In this document: positions 1 through 6,855 of the stretch, one piece after another
Layout of the letters: every line of letters starts with the position of its first letter
Numbering within the stretch: the first letter of the stretch is position 1
Assembly (NCBI GenBank): GCA_002482685.1
Contig: DLGL01000128.1
Coordinates: forward strand, 3,912 to 17,278
From: Bacteriovoracaceae bacterium UBA7695
GTDB taxonomy: Bacteria; Bdellovibrionota; Bacteriovoracia; Bacteriovoracales; Bacteriovoracaceae
Direction of reading: 5' to 3'
DNA length: 13,367 nt
Translations under genes and position numbers: made by a program
Notes under the pieces: generated by a model
Told to the model about the DNA's origin: nothing
The model's input: only the letters and a program-made list of their open reading frames with translations
The model's database searches: none

Positions 1-316
1 GCTCTTTTTGTCTTACGGCCGTCACATCAACCATGGAGCCGATTTTACGTATTAGTTCAAGTTCTTTGGTTTTGTTATTGCGCTCCAAAAAGGCTTCAAG
101 CTCCTGGTTTCGGTCAAAATAGTCTTCAATTGAAAATTTTCCTGAAGATGTAACAAATATAATCTGCTCTATTCCGGCCTCAACGGCTTCTTGAACTACA
201 TAATGGATCATGGGTACATTGATGATAGGGATGATTTCTTTGGCAATTTCTTTGGTAGCTGGTAGAAATCTCGTACCTTTACCCGCGATCGGAATAATTG
301 CTTTTTTGATTTTCAT
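1..316 (-). CDS. galU: UTP-glucose-1-phosphate uridylyltransferase, N-terminal part (truncated by window edge)
   Basis: GalU makes UDP-glucose from UTP and glucose-1-phosphate in the cytoplasm, feeding LPS, capsule and other glycan synthesis. The first 105 residues are visible; the stop lies beyond the left edge. Reading from ATG at 316, residues 5-19 hold the nucleotide-binding loop (AIIPIAGKGTRFLPATK), followed by KEIIPI, then IHYVVQEAVEAGIEQIIFVT, SIEDYFDR and a VRQKE segment, all in the order expected for GalU. A Shine-Dalgarno-like AAGGG (rc of 321-326) sits 5 nt before the ATG. One oddity: the usual DKP after the lysine motif reads NVP (Asn-Val-Pro). The gene diverges from the outer-membrane protein gene at 361 with only 44 bp between them, so their promoters must overlap. 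The family call is secure. A closely related nucleotidyltransferase of the same family cannot be fully excluded from the N-terminus alone. Confidence 0.93.
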   Translation of the reverse strand, partial: MKIKKAIIPIAGKGTRFLPATKEIAKEIIPIINVPMIHYVVQEAVEAGIEQIIFVTSSGKFSIEDYFDRNQELEAFLERNNKTKELELIRKIGSMVDVTAVRQKE

Positions 317-324
317 AAATACCC

Positions 325-353
325 TTGTTTTAGAGAAGTTTTTTCTCTACATT
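325..353 (+). promoter_or_regulatory. Candidate promoter for the outer-membrane protein gene at 361
   Basis: TTGTTT (325-330) and TACATT (348-353) are separated by exactly 17 bp. They match the sigma-70 -35 and -10 hexamers at 3/6 and 4/6 positions. Seven bases separate the -10 from ATG 361, so transcription would start at or within a base or two of the start codon. No Shine-Dalgarno sequence precedes this ATG, which fits a leaderless message. The match is modest and the region is AT-rich, so this is only a candidate. Confidence 0.3.
331..349. repeat. Perfect 7-bp inverted repeat in the galU / OMP divergent region
   Basis: TAGAGAA (331-337) and TTCTCTA (343-349) are perfect inverted arms around a 5-nt loop. 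The repeat fills the spacer of the candidate plus-strand promoter and lies in the presumed galU leader. A T-run follows on the plus strand, as in an intrinsic terminator. However, the stem is AT-rich and no plus-strand gene precedes it in the window, so an operator or a leader hairpin is at least as likely. Confidence 0.5.
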
Positions 354-360
354 TTTTCGT

Positions 361-1257
361 ATGAACAAAATTATAATTTTAGCGTCGATGCTCTTAATGG
401 GCCAGTCATCATGGGCACAAATCCGTGAATTCCAAACATCCCGATTAAATTCCACTGCTGGGGCCGGTATTGCAAGTATTCTTTCTACAGAAGCAGCGCT
501 CTTGAATCCCGCATCATCAGCTTTTTTCTCAGGATCAAGTATTTCTTATCAATCTTTTACGACTTCACTGCGTAAAGAGAGTGATGAAAGAGAAGCGGCC
601 AATGATGACTTTCCAAGTCGAAATTTCACCCAGGGATTATTTATATCTGACCACGATGGTCCAGTTAAAGGTGGAGTCGCCTATCTTAAGCAGGATGAGA
701 ATAATTATACCCGAGATCAGGTAATTGCTCACGGTGCTGCCCCTATTGGTGAGAAAACTTCCATGGGTGTCACTTACAAATACCTCACAGACCGACTTCC
801 AAAAGGGAGGGCAAACCGTCACTCCAATAGTCACCAAACAAGTATCGGGACCACTCATATTGTAGATGAAAAAACTGTTTTCGGATTAGTTCTGGTCGAT
901 CCTACCCGTACCACTCCCGGAGAAGAAAGACTCATGATTGGATTTCAATATGCAGTGGCAGATAAATTAAACCTCATTGGTGATGTCGGGACTCGTTACA
1001 CAAAAGATGTTAAGGATAAACACATCTGGAAAGCTGCCGTTCAGCTTCAACTTTTTAGCGATTTCTTTTTCCGTGTCGGAAAATCCTACGATAATGTTCG
1101 TGAAGAAAAAGCCACGGGATGGGGGATCGGTTGGATAGGGCCCAAATTAGGTGTCGAATTTGCTCAGAAATTAACTGAACAGTTTGGTAGACAACAATAC
1201 ATCTACCAGGATGAAACTCTGGTAGATACTTCACTTTCGGCCATTATTAAATTCTAA
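361..1257 (+). CDS. Predicted outer-membrane beta-barrel protein, function unknown
   Basis: The 298-residue product begins with a typical Sec signal peptide: Lys3, a hydrophobic stretch, then a likely cleavage after SWA at residue 19. Residues 33-55 (AGAGIASILSTEAALLNPAS and on) resemble the first strand and hairpin of PorV/FadL-like or UPF0164-like barrels, with the typical G-x-G-x-A...NPA pattern. The rest alternates polar and hydrophobic residues with many Gly and aromatics, as in beta strands. The protein ends in SLSAIIKF, with the terminal Phe expected of a BAM-recognised beta-signal. It probably sits in the outer membrane; no substrate can be named. The chosen start gives the intact signal peptide and has no ribosome-binding site. 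Thirty bases separate it from the next gene, and an LptF/G permease follows, suggesting an envelope operon. A periplasmic beta-rich protein is the alternative. Confidence 0.75.
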   Translation: MNKIIILASMLLMGQSSWAQIREFQTSRLNSTAGAGIASILSTEAALLNPASSAFFSGSSISYQSFTTSLRKESDEREAANDDFPSRNFTQGLFISDHDGPVKGGVAYLKQDENNYTRDQVIAHGAAPIGEKTSMGVTYKYLTDRLPKGRANRHSNSHQTSIGTTHIVDEKTVFGLVLVDPTRTTPGEERLMIGFQYAVADKLNLIGDVGTRYTKDVKDKHIWKAAVQLQLFSDFFFRVGKSYDNVREEKATGWGIGWIGPKLGVEFAQKLTEQFGRQQYIYQDETLVDTSLSAIIKF

Positions 1258-1287
1258 GAATCGTGGGCCAGCTTCCGATAGGTCAGC

Positions 1288-2010
1288 ATGGCCAATCTAT
1301 CCCGTTCTTCAAAAGCCTCTCGCGATGAGCGAGAGCGCAAATTAAAACTCAAACATAAGTATGAGAACCGTATTACGCTTGCTCGTTACGGTAAAGAATC
1401 ACTTGATGCCGGTGACTATGGTAACGCCCTTAAAAAATTTATGGATTATCTTCATATCATGGCAGAAATCAAAGAAGTGAAAGAAGCTTACTCTCTTCGA
1501 GTCCAGATGTTTGATCCAAAGAAAGAAATCACCGAAATGCTTATGATTAGCCACATATTTTTTGAAATGGCACGGATGTATGATGCTGTTCCAAAATTTC
1601 AGCCTGACGTTCAAAAGTGTCTGGAACAGTTTGTGCACTTTACGGCCAACCAACCTTTTCAAGTGGTCAACTCCGAGATGGTGAGAAAATATCTCAAAAA
1701 ATCTAATTTTAAAAATCCTGATCTTTTCAGAAATTCTTATCAGCAAATTTATGTTCAATCAAAAAAGTGCTACATCGTCACCTTCTGTTATGGCGATGAC
1801 CACAACATCACAAAAGAATGCAGAGAATTTAAGGATTGGTTACTTAATTATACCTGGGGTCAACAAGTTGTGCGGCACTACTACCGACTCTCATCTGAAG
1901 CTATTCCAAAATGTGAAAAAAACTTTTTACTCCGTCATGCCACCAGATTAATCGCTCGTCCTGCGCTCCTTTTATTTTCAAAATTCATACTTCCGGCTAT
2001 ACTCAAGTAA
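1288..2010 (+). CDS. CFI-box-like C-terminal domain protein with helical N-terminus and C-terminal hydrophobic helix
   Basis: This 240-residue protein has no signal peptide. Residues 1-25 are strongly basic. Residues 26-75 look alpha-helical and TPR-like (ARYGKESLDAGDYGNALKKF). Residues 161-225 match the layout of the CFI-box-CTERM module: C161-Y-I-V-T, Y168-G169, C178-R179-x-F181-K-D183-x-x-L, G191-Q, Y198-Y199-R-x-S202, then LLRHATRL. The usual first block is CFIATAAYG, here CYIVTFCYG, so the copy is diverged and has an extra Cys167. A hydrophobic segment (about 221-239) ends the protein and may lie in the membrane. The start at 1288 is preceded by a weak TAGG. The stop overlaps the next start (TAATG), so it is translationally coupled to the LptF/G permease. 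The biochemical role of the module is unknown to me, and an envelope-linked role is inferred only from neighbours. Confidence 0.75.
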   Translation: MANLSRSSKASRDERERKLKLKHKYENRITLARYGKESLDAGDYGNALKKFMDYLHIMAEIKEVKEAYSLRVQMFDPKKEITEMLMISHIFFEMARMYDAVPKFQPDVQKCLEQFVHFTANQPFQVVNSEMVRKYLKKSNFKNPDLFRNSYQQIYVQSKKCYIVTFCYGDDHNITKECREFKDWLLNYTWGQQVVRHYYRLSSEAIPKCEKNFLLRHATRLIARPALLLFSKFILPAILK

Positions 2011-3101
2011 TGTTAATCATCTCGGGTATGATCGTAAAAGAATGGTTTAAAAGCTTGTTAGGAGCTTTAGTGGTGCTATTTCTTTTAATTACGACCGCAG
2101 ATCTGATTAACGGTTTTTTGCAGGGTAAAGATATTCCGCAGGTTTTTTTAGAATACATTTTAAAAATGCCGGATCTCATGAGTAAAATGCTGCCTATTTG
2201 TTGCCTGGTAGCGACACTTTTTTCGTTAAACAAACTTAAGGCGCACGCAGAACTCATTTCAATTTTGGCGGCAGGGTACTCTTATCGAAAAATTTATCTC
2301 CTTATTGGTACTTGCGCCCTCTCAGTCGTCTTTTTGCAGTTTTTTAATCTTGGATTCCTTGAACCCATGGCCAATGGGGTAAAGAGACAAGAGATTAGAA
2401 AGAGTCAAAAATCCGAAGGCAGATACCTTACTCGCTCTTCACTTGAAGGGGGAAAGTTTTGGTATAAAAGTCAGAATTATTTCGCTTCATTTTCCTATTT
2501 TGATAGAAAGAATCTGGTTCTGAGAGATTTTGAAATTTATTACTTTAATGCCACTCATAAAAGTGAGCGCATCCTTAAATCAAAAGCAGCTGCTTTTAAA
2601 AATGGTGAATGGGCACTGGATAATGTGACTGAAATTTCACTTCTGGATACCCCTACTTTCCCGGTTCAAACCACGAAACCTGGACTGAATATAGCCCTTA
2701 AAGAAGTCCCGGAAGACTTTGGCGAATTCGAAGCGGATTTAACGACACTTACTTTTTTTAAACTGTTTCAGTTCGTTGGAAGACTCTCTAAAACAGGTAT
2801 CAATGTAAGTGAGTACCAGATCATTTTGATGAATAAAATATTTCTGAGTTTTATTTGTCTGGTCTTTGCCTTACTGCCAGTTTCCGCCATTTTTAATCCG
2901 AACCGTCGCTCAGACTCATTTGGAAAAAACGTAGTCCAAACTCTACTTATTACAGTCGTTTTTTGGGTTCTGTACAGCTCAGCCGTTGCCTTTGGGAACT
3001 CAGGGTCAGTCCCACCCTGGCTTGCTACAGGCATAGTTCCCACCCTATTCTTTACTTTCGTAGTCTGGACCTATTTTAAGAACCGAAAACTCTCAATTTA
3101 A
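2010..3101 (+). CDS. LptF/LptG-family permease of the lipopolysaccharide export ABC transporter
   Basis: LptF and LptG form the inner-membrane channel that, with LptB, extracts LPS and passes it to LptC and the Lpt bridge. The 363-residue product has the family layout: three N-terminal membrane helices (about 14-34, 57-77, 96-116), a periplasmic beta-jellyroll-type domain (about 120-265), and three C-terminal helices (about 275-295, 306-328, 336-356). The cytoplasmic loop at 74-95 (LNKLKAHAELISILAAGYS) is the typical coupling segment contacting LptB, and LEPMA at 117-121 follows helix 3 as in LptF/LptG. Length matches the family (about 350-370). The ATG at 2010 overlaps the upstream stop (TAATG); an alternative ATG at 2028 (MIVKEWFK) would also leave all helices intact. 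The partner permease is not in the window. I cannot tell LptF from LptG reliably, so no symbol is given. Confidence 0.88.
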   Translation: MLIISGMIVKEWFKSLLGALVVLFLLITTADLINGFLQGKDIPQVFLEYILKMPDLMSKMLPICCLVATLFSLNKLKAHAELISILAAGYSYRKIYLLIGTCALSVVFLQFFNLGFLEPMANGVKRQEIRKSQKSEGRYLTRSSLEGGKFWYKSQNYFASFSYFDRKNLVLRDFEIYYFNATHKSERILKSKAAAFKNGEWALDNVTEISLLDTPTFPVQTTKPGLNIALKEVPEDFGEFEADLTTLTFFKLFQFVGRLSKTGINVSEYQIILMNKIFLSFICLVFALLPVSAIFNPNRRSDSFGKNVVQTLLITVVFWVLYSSAVAFGNSGSVPPWLATGIVPTLFFTFVVWTYFKNRKLSI

Positions 3102-3116
3102 ATTCACTTGTGGTTA

Positions 3117-3125
3117 TGCTATAAA
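3117..3125 (+). promoter_or_regulatory. Candidate extended -10 element for def
   Basis: TG at 3117-3118 followed by TATAAA at 3120-3125 makes an extended -10 (TGnTATAAT with one mismatch). A weak -35-like TTTAAA lies 17 bp upstream at 3097-3102. Only six bases separate the -10 from ATG 3132, so a transcript would start at the A of the def start codon. No Shine-Dalgarno sequence is seen there. This could be an internal promoter within the run of plus-strand genes. Confidence 0.35.
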
Positions 3126-3131
3126 AACCTA

Positions 3132-3704
3132 ATGAATTTAGAAAAATACGAACTATCAGGTGAACTGATTCCTATTCTCACTTATCCGGAACCAGTCTTG
3201 TCCCAAGTGGCCAAACCGGTGACAGAATTCAATCAAGATCTTAAGCACTTAGTGAAGAACTTGTTGTTCACTATGTACCACGCTCCGGGGATTGGACTCG
3301 CTGCACCTCAAGTTGGAGAGAGTCTTCGTCTTTTTGTGCTAGATGTCGACTATGACCGTGAAGAAGTGACTACGGCCAGCGGAAACGTGGATTATCGTTT
3401 ATCGGCCTTTAGCCCAAAAGTTTTTATCAATCCAGTTATCACCGGGACATCAGGTACCACTGTCTATGAAGAAGGGTGCTTATCTGTTCCAGGAGTCTAC
3501 GAGGAAGTAAAACGACATAAAACGATTCACGTTAAATATCAGGATCTCGATGGGAAATTTCACGAAATAGAAGCAGATGACATGCTTGCCATCTGCATCC
3601 AACATGAAAATGATCATCTTGATGGAATCGTTTTTATAGAACGCTTAAGTAATCTCAAAAAGAATTTCTATAAAAAGAAAATGATTAAAGAGAAAGTTCG
3701 ATGA
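3132..3704 (+). CDS. def: Peptide deformylase
   Basis: Deformylase removes the formyl group from the N-terminal Met of new proteins as they leave the ribosome, using a metal ion (Fe2+ in many enzymes). All three family motifs are present, numbered from ATG 3132: GIGLAAPQVG (53-62), EGCLSVPG (114-121) with metal ligand Cys116, and QHENDHLDG (157-165), in which the two His of HENDH are the other ligands and Glu159 is catalytic. At 190 residues it is slightly longer than the usual 165-175, through a short N-terminal extension and an insert around residues 75-95 (after FVLDVDYD). The frame stays open up to a TTG at 3108, but that start would add an odd eight-residue leader; ATG 3132 is preferred. 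The 3' end overlaps fmt by ATGA, so the enzymes that remove and add the formyl group are translationally coupled. Confidence is high. Confidence 0.96.
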   Translation: MNLEKYELSGELIPILTYPEPVLSQVAKPVTEFNQDLKHLVKNLLFTMYHAPGIGLAAPQVGESLRLFVLDVDYDREEVTTASGNVDYRLSAFSPKVFINPVITGTSGTTVYEEGCLSVPGVYEEVKRHKTIHVKYQDLDGKFHEIEADDMLAICIQHENDHLDGIVFIERLSNLKKNFYKKKMIKEKVR

Positions 3705-4639
3705 AAAAATTAAAAGCCGCTTATTGTGGAACGCCTGACTTCGCAGTACCGACTTTAGATCTTCTGGCCAACCATCCCCATATTGATCTTCGGTATGTGA
3801 TCTCTATGCCGGATCGACCGGCAGGACGTGGGATGGAATTAAAATCTCCAGAAGTAATCGAATACGCCAGATCAAAAAAAATAAATTTTTTCCAAACTGA
3901 GAACATAAACAAAGAGCCAGAGTTTCTTGCGAAACTTAAAGATGAAGAATTAGATTTTGTGGTGGTTTTAGCTTTTGCCCAATTTCTTGGTGCTGAAATG
4001 CTTAACATCGGAAAACTGGGATGTTTTAACATTCACACTTCTATTCTACCGAAGTACCGTGGGGCAGCTCCTATTCAATACGCTCTTTTAAACGGAGATT
4101 CTGAAACCGGTGTCTCAATTCAAAAAATGGTCAAAAAAATGGATGCCGGAGACCTAATCCATTTTCACACAGTCAGTATTGCTCAAACTGAAAATGGCGG
4201 ACAACTGTATACTCGCTTAAAGTATCAGGCAGCTTTAGCGATGAACGATTTAATTTTAAAGGTTTTAAACAATCGCATAACTTTTACTCCACAAGACGAG
4301 TCAAAAATTTCCTTTGCTCCAACTTTAAAAAAAGAAGATGGTCTACTTAAGTTTGCAGAAAAATCCACCACAGAAATTTTAAATCTTATTCGTGCTCTGG
4401 ATCCTTGGCCCGGTACTTATTGCTTCCTGAATGGAAAACGCATGAAGGTTCTTCTGGCCGAGCCCTATCATATTAAAATTTCCCCAGGGAAGGCCCAAAA
4501 CGATATGGGTTCACTAATCGTTGGGTGCCTGGATGGTTCGCTACGTTTAAGTGAAGTTCAGCTTGAAGGTAAAAAAGCTGGATCAGACCGTGAGCTTCTG
4601 AATGGAATTAAAACTGAAATCATTATCTCTGAGAGTTAA
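3701..4639 (+). CDS. fmt: Methionyl-tRNA formyltransferase
   Basis: Fmt transfers a formyl group from 10-formyltetrahydrofolate to Met on the initiator tRNA. The N-terminal formyltransferase domain (about 1-190) opens with a Rossmann start (AYCGTPDFAVPTLDLL) and contains SMPDRPAGRG and FNIHTSILPKYRGAAPIQ. The catalytic triad is visible as Asn110, His112 and Asp148; the Asn-to-Asp spacing of 38 equals that of the E. coli enzyme (Asn106, Asp144). The C-terminal tRNA-binding OB-fold domain starts near 210 (SFAPTLKKEDGLL, ALDPWPGTYC). At 312 residues the length is normal. The start ATG overlaps the def stop (ATGA), with only a weak purine-rich tract upstream, so expression probably depends on translational coupling. 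rpe follows after nine bases. Confidence 0.97.
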   Translation: MKKLKAAYCGTPDFAVPTLDLLANHPHIDLRYVISMPDRPAGRGMELKSPEVIEYARSKKINFFQTENINKEPEFLAKLKDEELDFVVVLAFAQFLGAEMLNIGKLGCFNIHTSILPKYRGAAPIQYALLNGDSETGVSIQKMVKKMDAGDLIHFHTVSIAQTENGGQLYTRLKYQAALAMNDLILKVLNNRITFTPQDESKISFAPTLKKEDGLLKFAEKSTTEILNLIRALDPWPGTYCFLNGKRMKVLLAEPYHIKISPGKAQNDMGSLIVGCLDGSLRLSEVQLEGKKAGSDRELLNGIKTEIIISES

Positions 4640-4648
4640 GGAATTATC

Positions 4649-5302
4649 ATGTCTATTACAATTTCGCCGAGTCTTCTCTCTGTAGATTTTCTTGATCTTA
4701 AAACTGAAATTGAAAGATTAAATATAATTGATGATCTATGGTTGCATCTTGATGTAATGGATGGCCACTTCGTTCCGAACCTCACTTTTGGTGAACCTGT
4801 TTTGAATAAAATCAAAACTATCTCTAAACATAAGCTGGACGCTCACTTTATGGTGACCAATCCCGAGCATTATGCTGAATCTTTTAAAAATGTTGGTCTC
4901 CATAACTTCACTTTTCACTGGGAAGCTGTAGACCATCATGACCGCATGATTCAACAGCTTAAAGAGATTTATCCTTCTGTTGGAATATCATTAAATCCTT
5001 CAACACCAATTTCACTTATACCAAAATACATCTGGTCCAAGATTGATCTCGTCCTTCTCATGAGTGTAAACCCAGGTTTTGGGGGACAAAAATTTATTCC
5101 AGAAGTGATTGATAAGGTTATTGAGCTGGACCTGATTCGGCATAGTAATAATCTCAATTTCCAAATTCAGGTCGATGGCGGAATTAATGATCAAAATGCC
5201 GGGTACCTGATTCAGGCCGGGGCCAGTAACCTGGTAGCTGGATCATATATTTTTTCTGAACCCAACAAAGACTACGCTCAAAGAATTAATAAAATTCGAT
5301 AA
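4649..5302 (+). CDS. rpe: Ribulose-phosphate 3-epimerase
   Basis: Rpe interconverts ribulose-5-phosphate and xylulose-5-phosphate in the non-oxidative pentose phosphate pathway. The 217-residue TIM barrel shows the family signatures in order: ISPSLLSVDF at the start, LHLDVMDGHFVPN (first metal-binding and catalytic Asp), HFMV, FHWEA, LLMSVNPGFGGQKF, the second catalytic Asp in VDGGIN, and the phosphate-binding VAGSYIF. The length is typical (210-230). A good Shine-Dalgarno AAGGA (4638-4642) overlaps the fmt stop codon, seven bases before the ATG. The def-fmt-rpe grouping resembles translation/rpe clusters in many Gram-negative and deltaproteobacterial genomes. It is probably co-transcribed with fmt upstream and hutH downstream (11-base gap). 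Confidence 0.96.
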   Translation: MSITISPSLLSVDFLDLKTEIERLNIIDDLWLHLDVMDGHFVPNLTFGEPVLNKIKTISKHKLDAHFMVTNPEHYAESFKNVGLHNFTFHWEAVDHHDRMIQQLKEIYPSVGISLNPSTPISLIPKYIWSKIDLVLLMSVNPGFGGQKFIPEVIDKVIELDLIRHSNNLNFQIQVDGGINDQNAGYLIQAGASNLVAGSYIFSEPNKDYAQRINKIR

Positions 5303-5313
5303 GGTTTAATATT

Positions 5314-6855
5314 ATGACAAAAGTTTATCAACTCACTGGTACCAACATCACAATTGATGACGTTGCCTTCATTGGTAATGCCAGACCAGGTGAAGTGAAG
5401 CTTGAAATTCATCCGGGCTCATTAGAAAAAATGAAAAAATCACGACAAGTGATTATGGATATCGTCAAAAAAGGGAAGCCTGTTTACGGTATCAATACAG
5501 GCTTCGGTGCCCTAGCCTCTAAACAAATAGCCGACGAAGATCTGGGACAACTCCAGTACAATTTGATTCGGTCTCACTGTACGGGTGTAGGCAAACCGTT
5601 TTCTCGCGAAGTTACCAGGGCAATCATGCTTTCGAGGGCAAATTGCTTGATCCAAGGATTTTCAGGCGTAACTCCAGAAACAATTCAGCTTCTACTAGAT
5701 TTTATCAACTTTAATATCAATCCAGTTATACCTGAAAAAGGCTCGGTTGGAGCCTCTGGCGATCTTGCCCCACTTTCTCATATAGCTCTGGCGCTAATTG
5801 GTGAGGGTGAAGTTGAATATCAAGGAAAAATAGTTCGTTCAGATTTTGCCATTCATCAAATAGGAAAAGAGCCAGCGGTTCTTGGCCCTAAAGATGGTCT
5901 GGCATTGATCAATGGGACATCGGTTATGTTGGCGCTTGGGTGCCTGGCATATGTTGAAGCAGTAAAGCTTATGAAACAGGCCGATATTATCGCCTGTTTA
6001 ACTTTAGATGCTGTTCGCGGAACGGCCAGTGCCTTTGATGAGCGTATTTCAAGACTTAAACCTCAGCCCGGTCAGGTTGATGTATCCTTCAACTTGAACA
6101 AGATTATAAGCGGTTCTGAAATTATCAATTCTCATAAAGAAGATGGAAAAGTTCAGGACCCATACTCTCTTCGTTGTATACCCCAAGTCCATGGGGCGTG
6201 CAGGCAGACACTTCGTCATACGGAGGAAGTACTACGAATCGAACTCAACTCAGTGACTGATAATCCACTTGTTTTTGCTGATACTGGCGATGTTATATCT
6301 GGTGGAAATTTTCATGGGGAAGCTCTGGCATTAACTATGGATTACCTTGCGATGGGTTTATCTGAGATCTGCAACATTGCTGAACGTCGTGTTGAGAAAA
6401 TGATGAATCCTCATTTTTCTGATCTTCCAGCTTTTTTAACAAAAAATTCCGGACTTAATTCCGGACTCATGATTGCTCATGTAACCATGGCGGCCCTAGC
6501 CTCTGAAAATAAATATCTTTGTCACCCAGCTTCTGTAGATTCTATTCCAACCTCTACTGATAAAGAAGATCATGTCTCAATGGGTGTAACTTCTGGAAGA
6601 AAGCTTCATGAAGTAGTTTCCAATGTTCAACATGGTCTGGCCATTGAACTTCTATGCAACACACAGGGATTAGAATTTCTACGTCCTCTTAAAACTTCTC
6701 CTGCTTTAGAAAAAGTCATTAAGCTTGTTAGGAAACATGTTCTTCCAATAGAAGATGATAGAGTTTTTCACAAAGATATTGATAATCTCTACCGTTTAGT
6801 AAAAACAGAAGAAATTATTAAAGAAGTTGAATCTATAACGGGAGCTCTCAAATGA
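5314..6855 (+). CDS. hutH: Histidine ammonia-lyase
   Basis: HutH removes ammonia from L-histidine to give trans-urocanate, the first step of histidine catabolism. The defining ASG triad that cyclises to the MIO electrophile lies at residues 147-149 inside GSVGASGDLAPLSH. The catalytic Tyr is Tyr58 in VYGINTGFG. Further hallmarks are SVTDNPLVF, SGGNFHGE, KNSGLNSGLMIAH and DSIPTSTDKEDHVSMG. The 513-residue length is that of typical bacterial HutH (about 505-515). A TAAGG Shine-Dalgarno (5300-5304) lies nine bases before the ATG and overlaps the rpe stop. The stop overlaps the hutU start (ATGA), so the two are translationally coupled. No hut regulator or obvious operator is present just upstream, and transcription presumably reads through from rpe or from a promoter inside it. 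All catalytic motifs are intact. Confidence 0.98.
   Translation: MTKVYQLTGTNITIDDVAFIGNARPGEVKLEIHPGSLEKMKKSRQVIMDIVKKGKPVYGINTGFGALASKQIADEDLGQLQYNLIRSHCTGVGKPFSREVTRAIMLSRANCLIQGFSGVTPETIQLLLDFINFNINPVIPEKGSVGASGDLAPLSHIALALIGEGEVEYQGKIVRSDFAIHQIGKEPAVLGPKDGLALINGTSVMLALGCLAYVEAVKLMKQADIIACLTLDAVRGTASAFDERISRLKPQPGQVDVSFNLNKIISGSEIINSHKEDGKVQDPYSLRCIPQVHGACRQTLRHTEEVLRIELNSVTDNPLVFADTGDVISGGNFHGEALALTMDYLAMGLSEICNIAERRVEKMMNPHFSDLPAFLTKNSGLNSGLMIAHVTMAALASENKYLCHPASVDSIPTSTDKEDHVSMGVTSGRKLHEVVSNVQHGLAIELLCNTQGLEFLRPLKTSPALEKVIKLVRKHVLPIEDDRVFHKDIDNLYRLVKTEEIIKEVESITGALK

Noticed and set aside
331..358. Inverted repeat plus T-run as an intrinsic terminator
   Set aside because: The stem is AT-rich and no plus-strand gene lies upstream within the window to terminate; kept only as a repeat and possible operator.
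210..428. Plus-strand open frame of 72 codons spanning the galU start and the OMP start
   Set aside because: It is antisense to galU and out of frame with the signal-peptide-bearing gene at 361; no ribosome-binding site or family resemblance.
1399..1758. Minus-strand open frame of 119 codons inside the CFI-box gene
   Set aside because: Complement of a gene with recognisable domain motifs; composition rich in Phe, His and Lys as expected from reverse-reading an AT-rich gene.
3108..3131. TTG start for def at 3108
   Set aside because: The eight extra residues are not typical of deformylases, and the region holds a promoter-like extended -10; ATG 3132 is simpler.
6447..6470. Tandem TTCCGGACT repeat
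   Set aside because: It encodes the NSGLNSGL segment conserved in HutH proteins, so it reflects protein constraint and not a DNA element.
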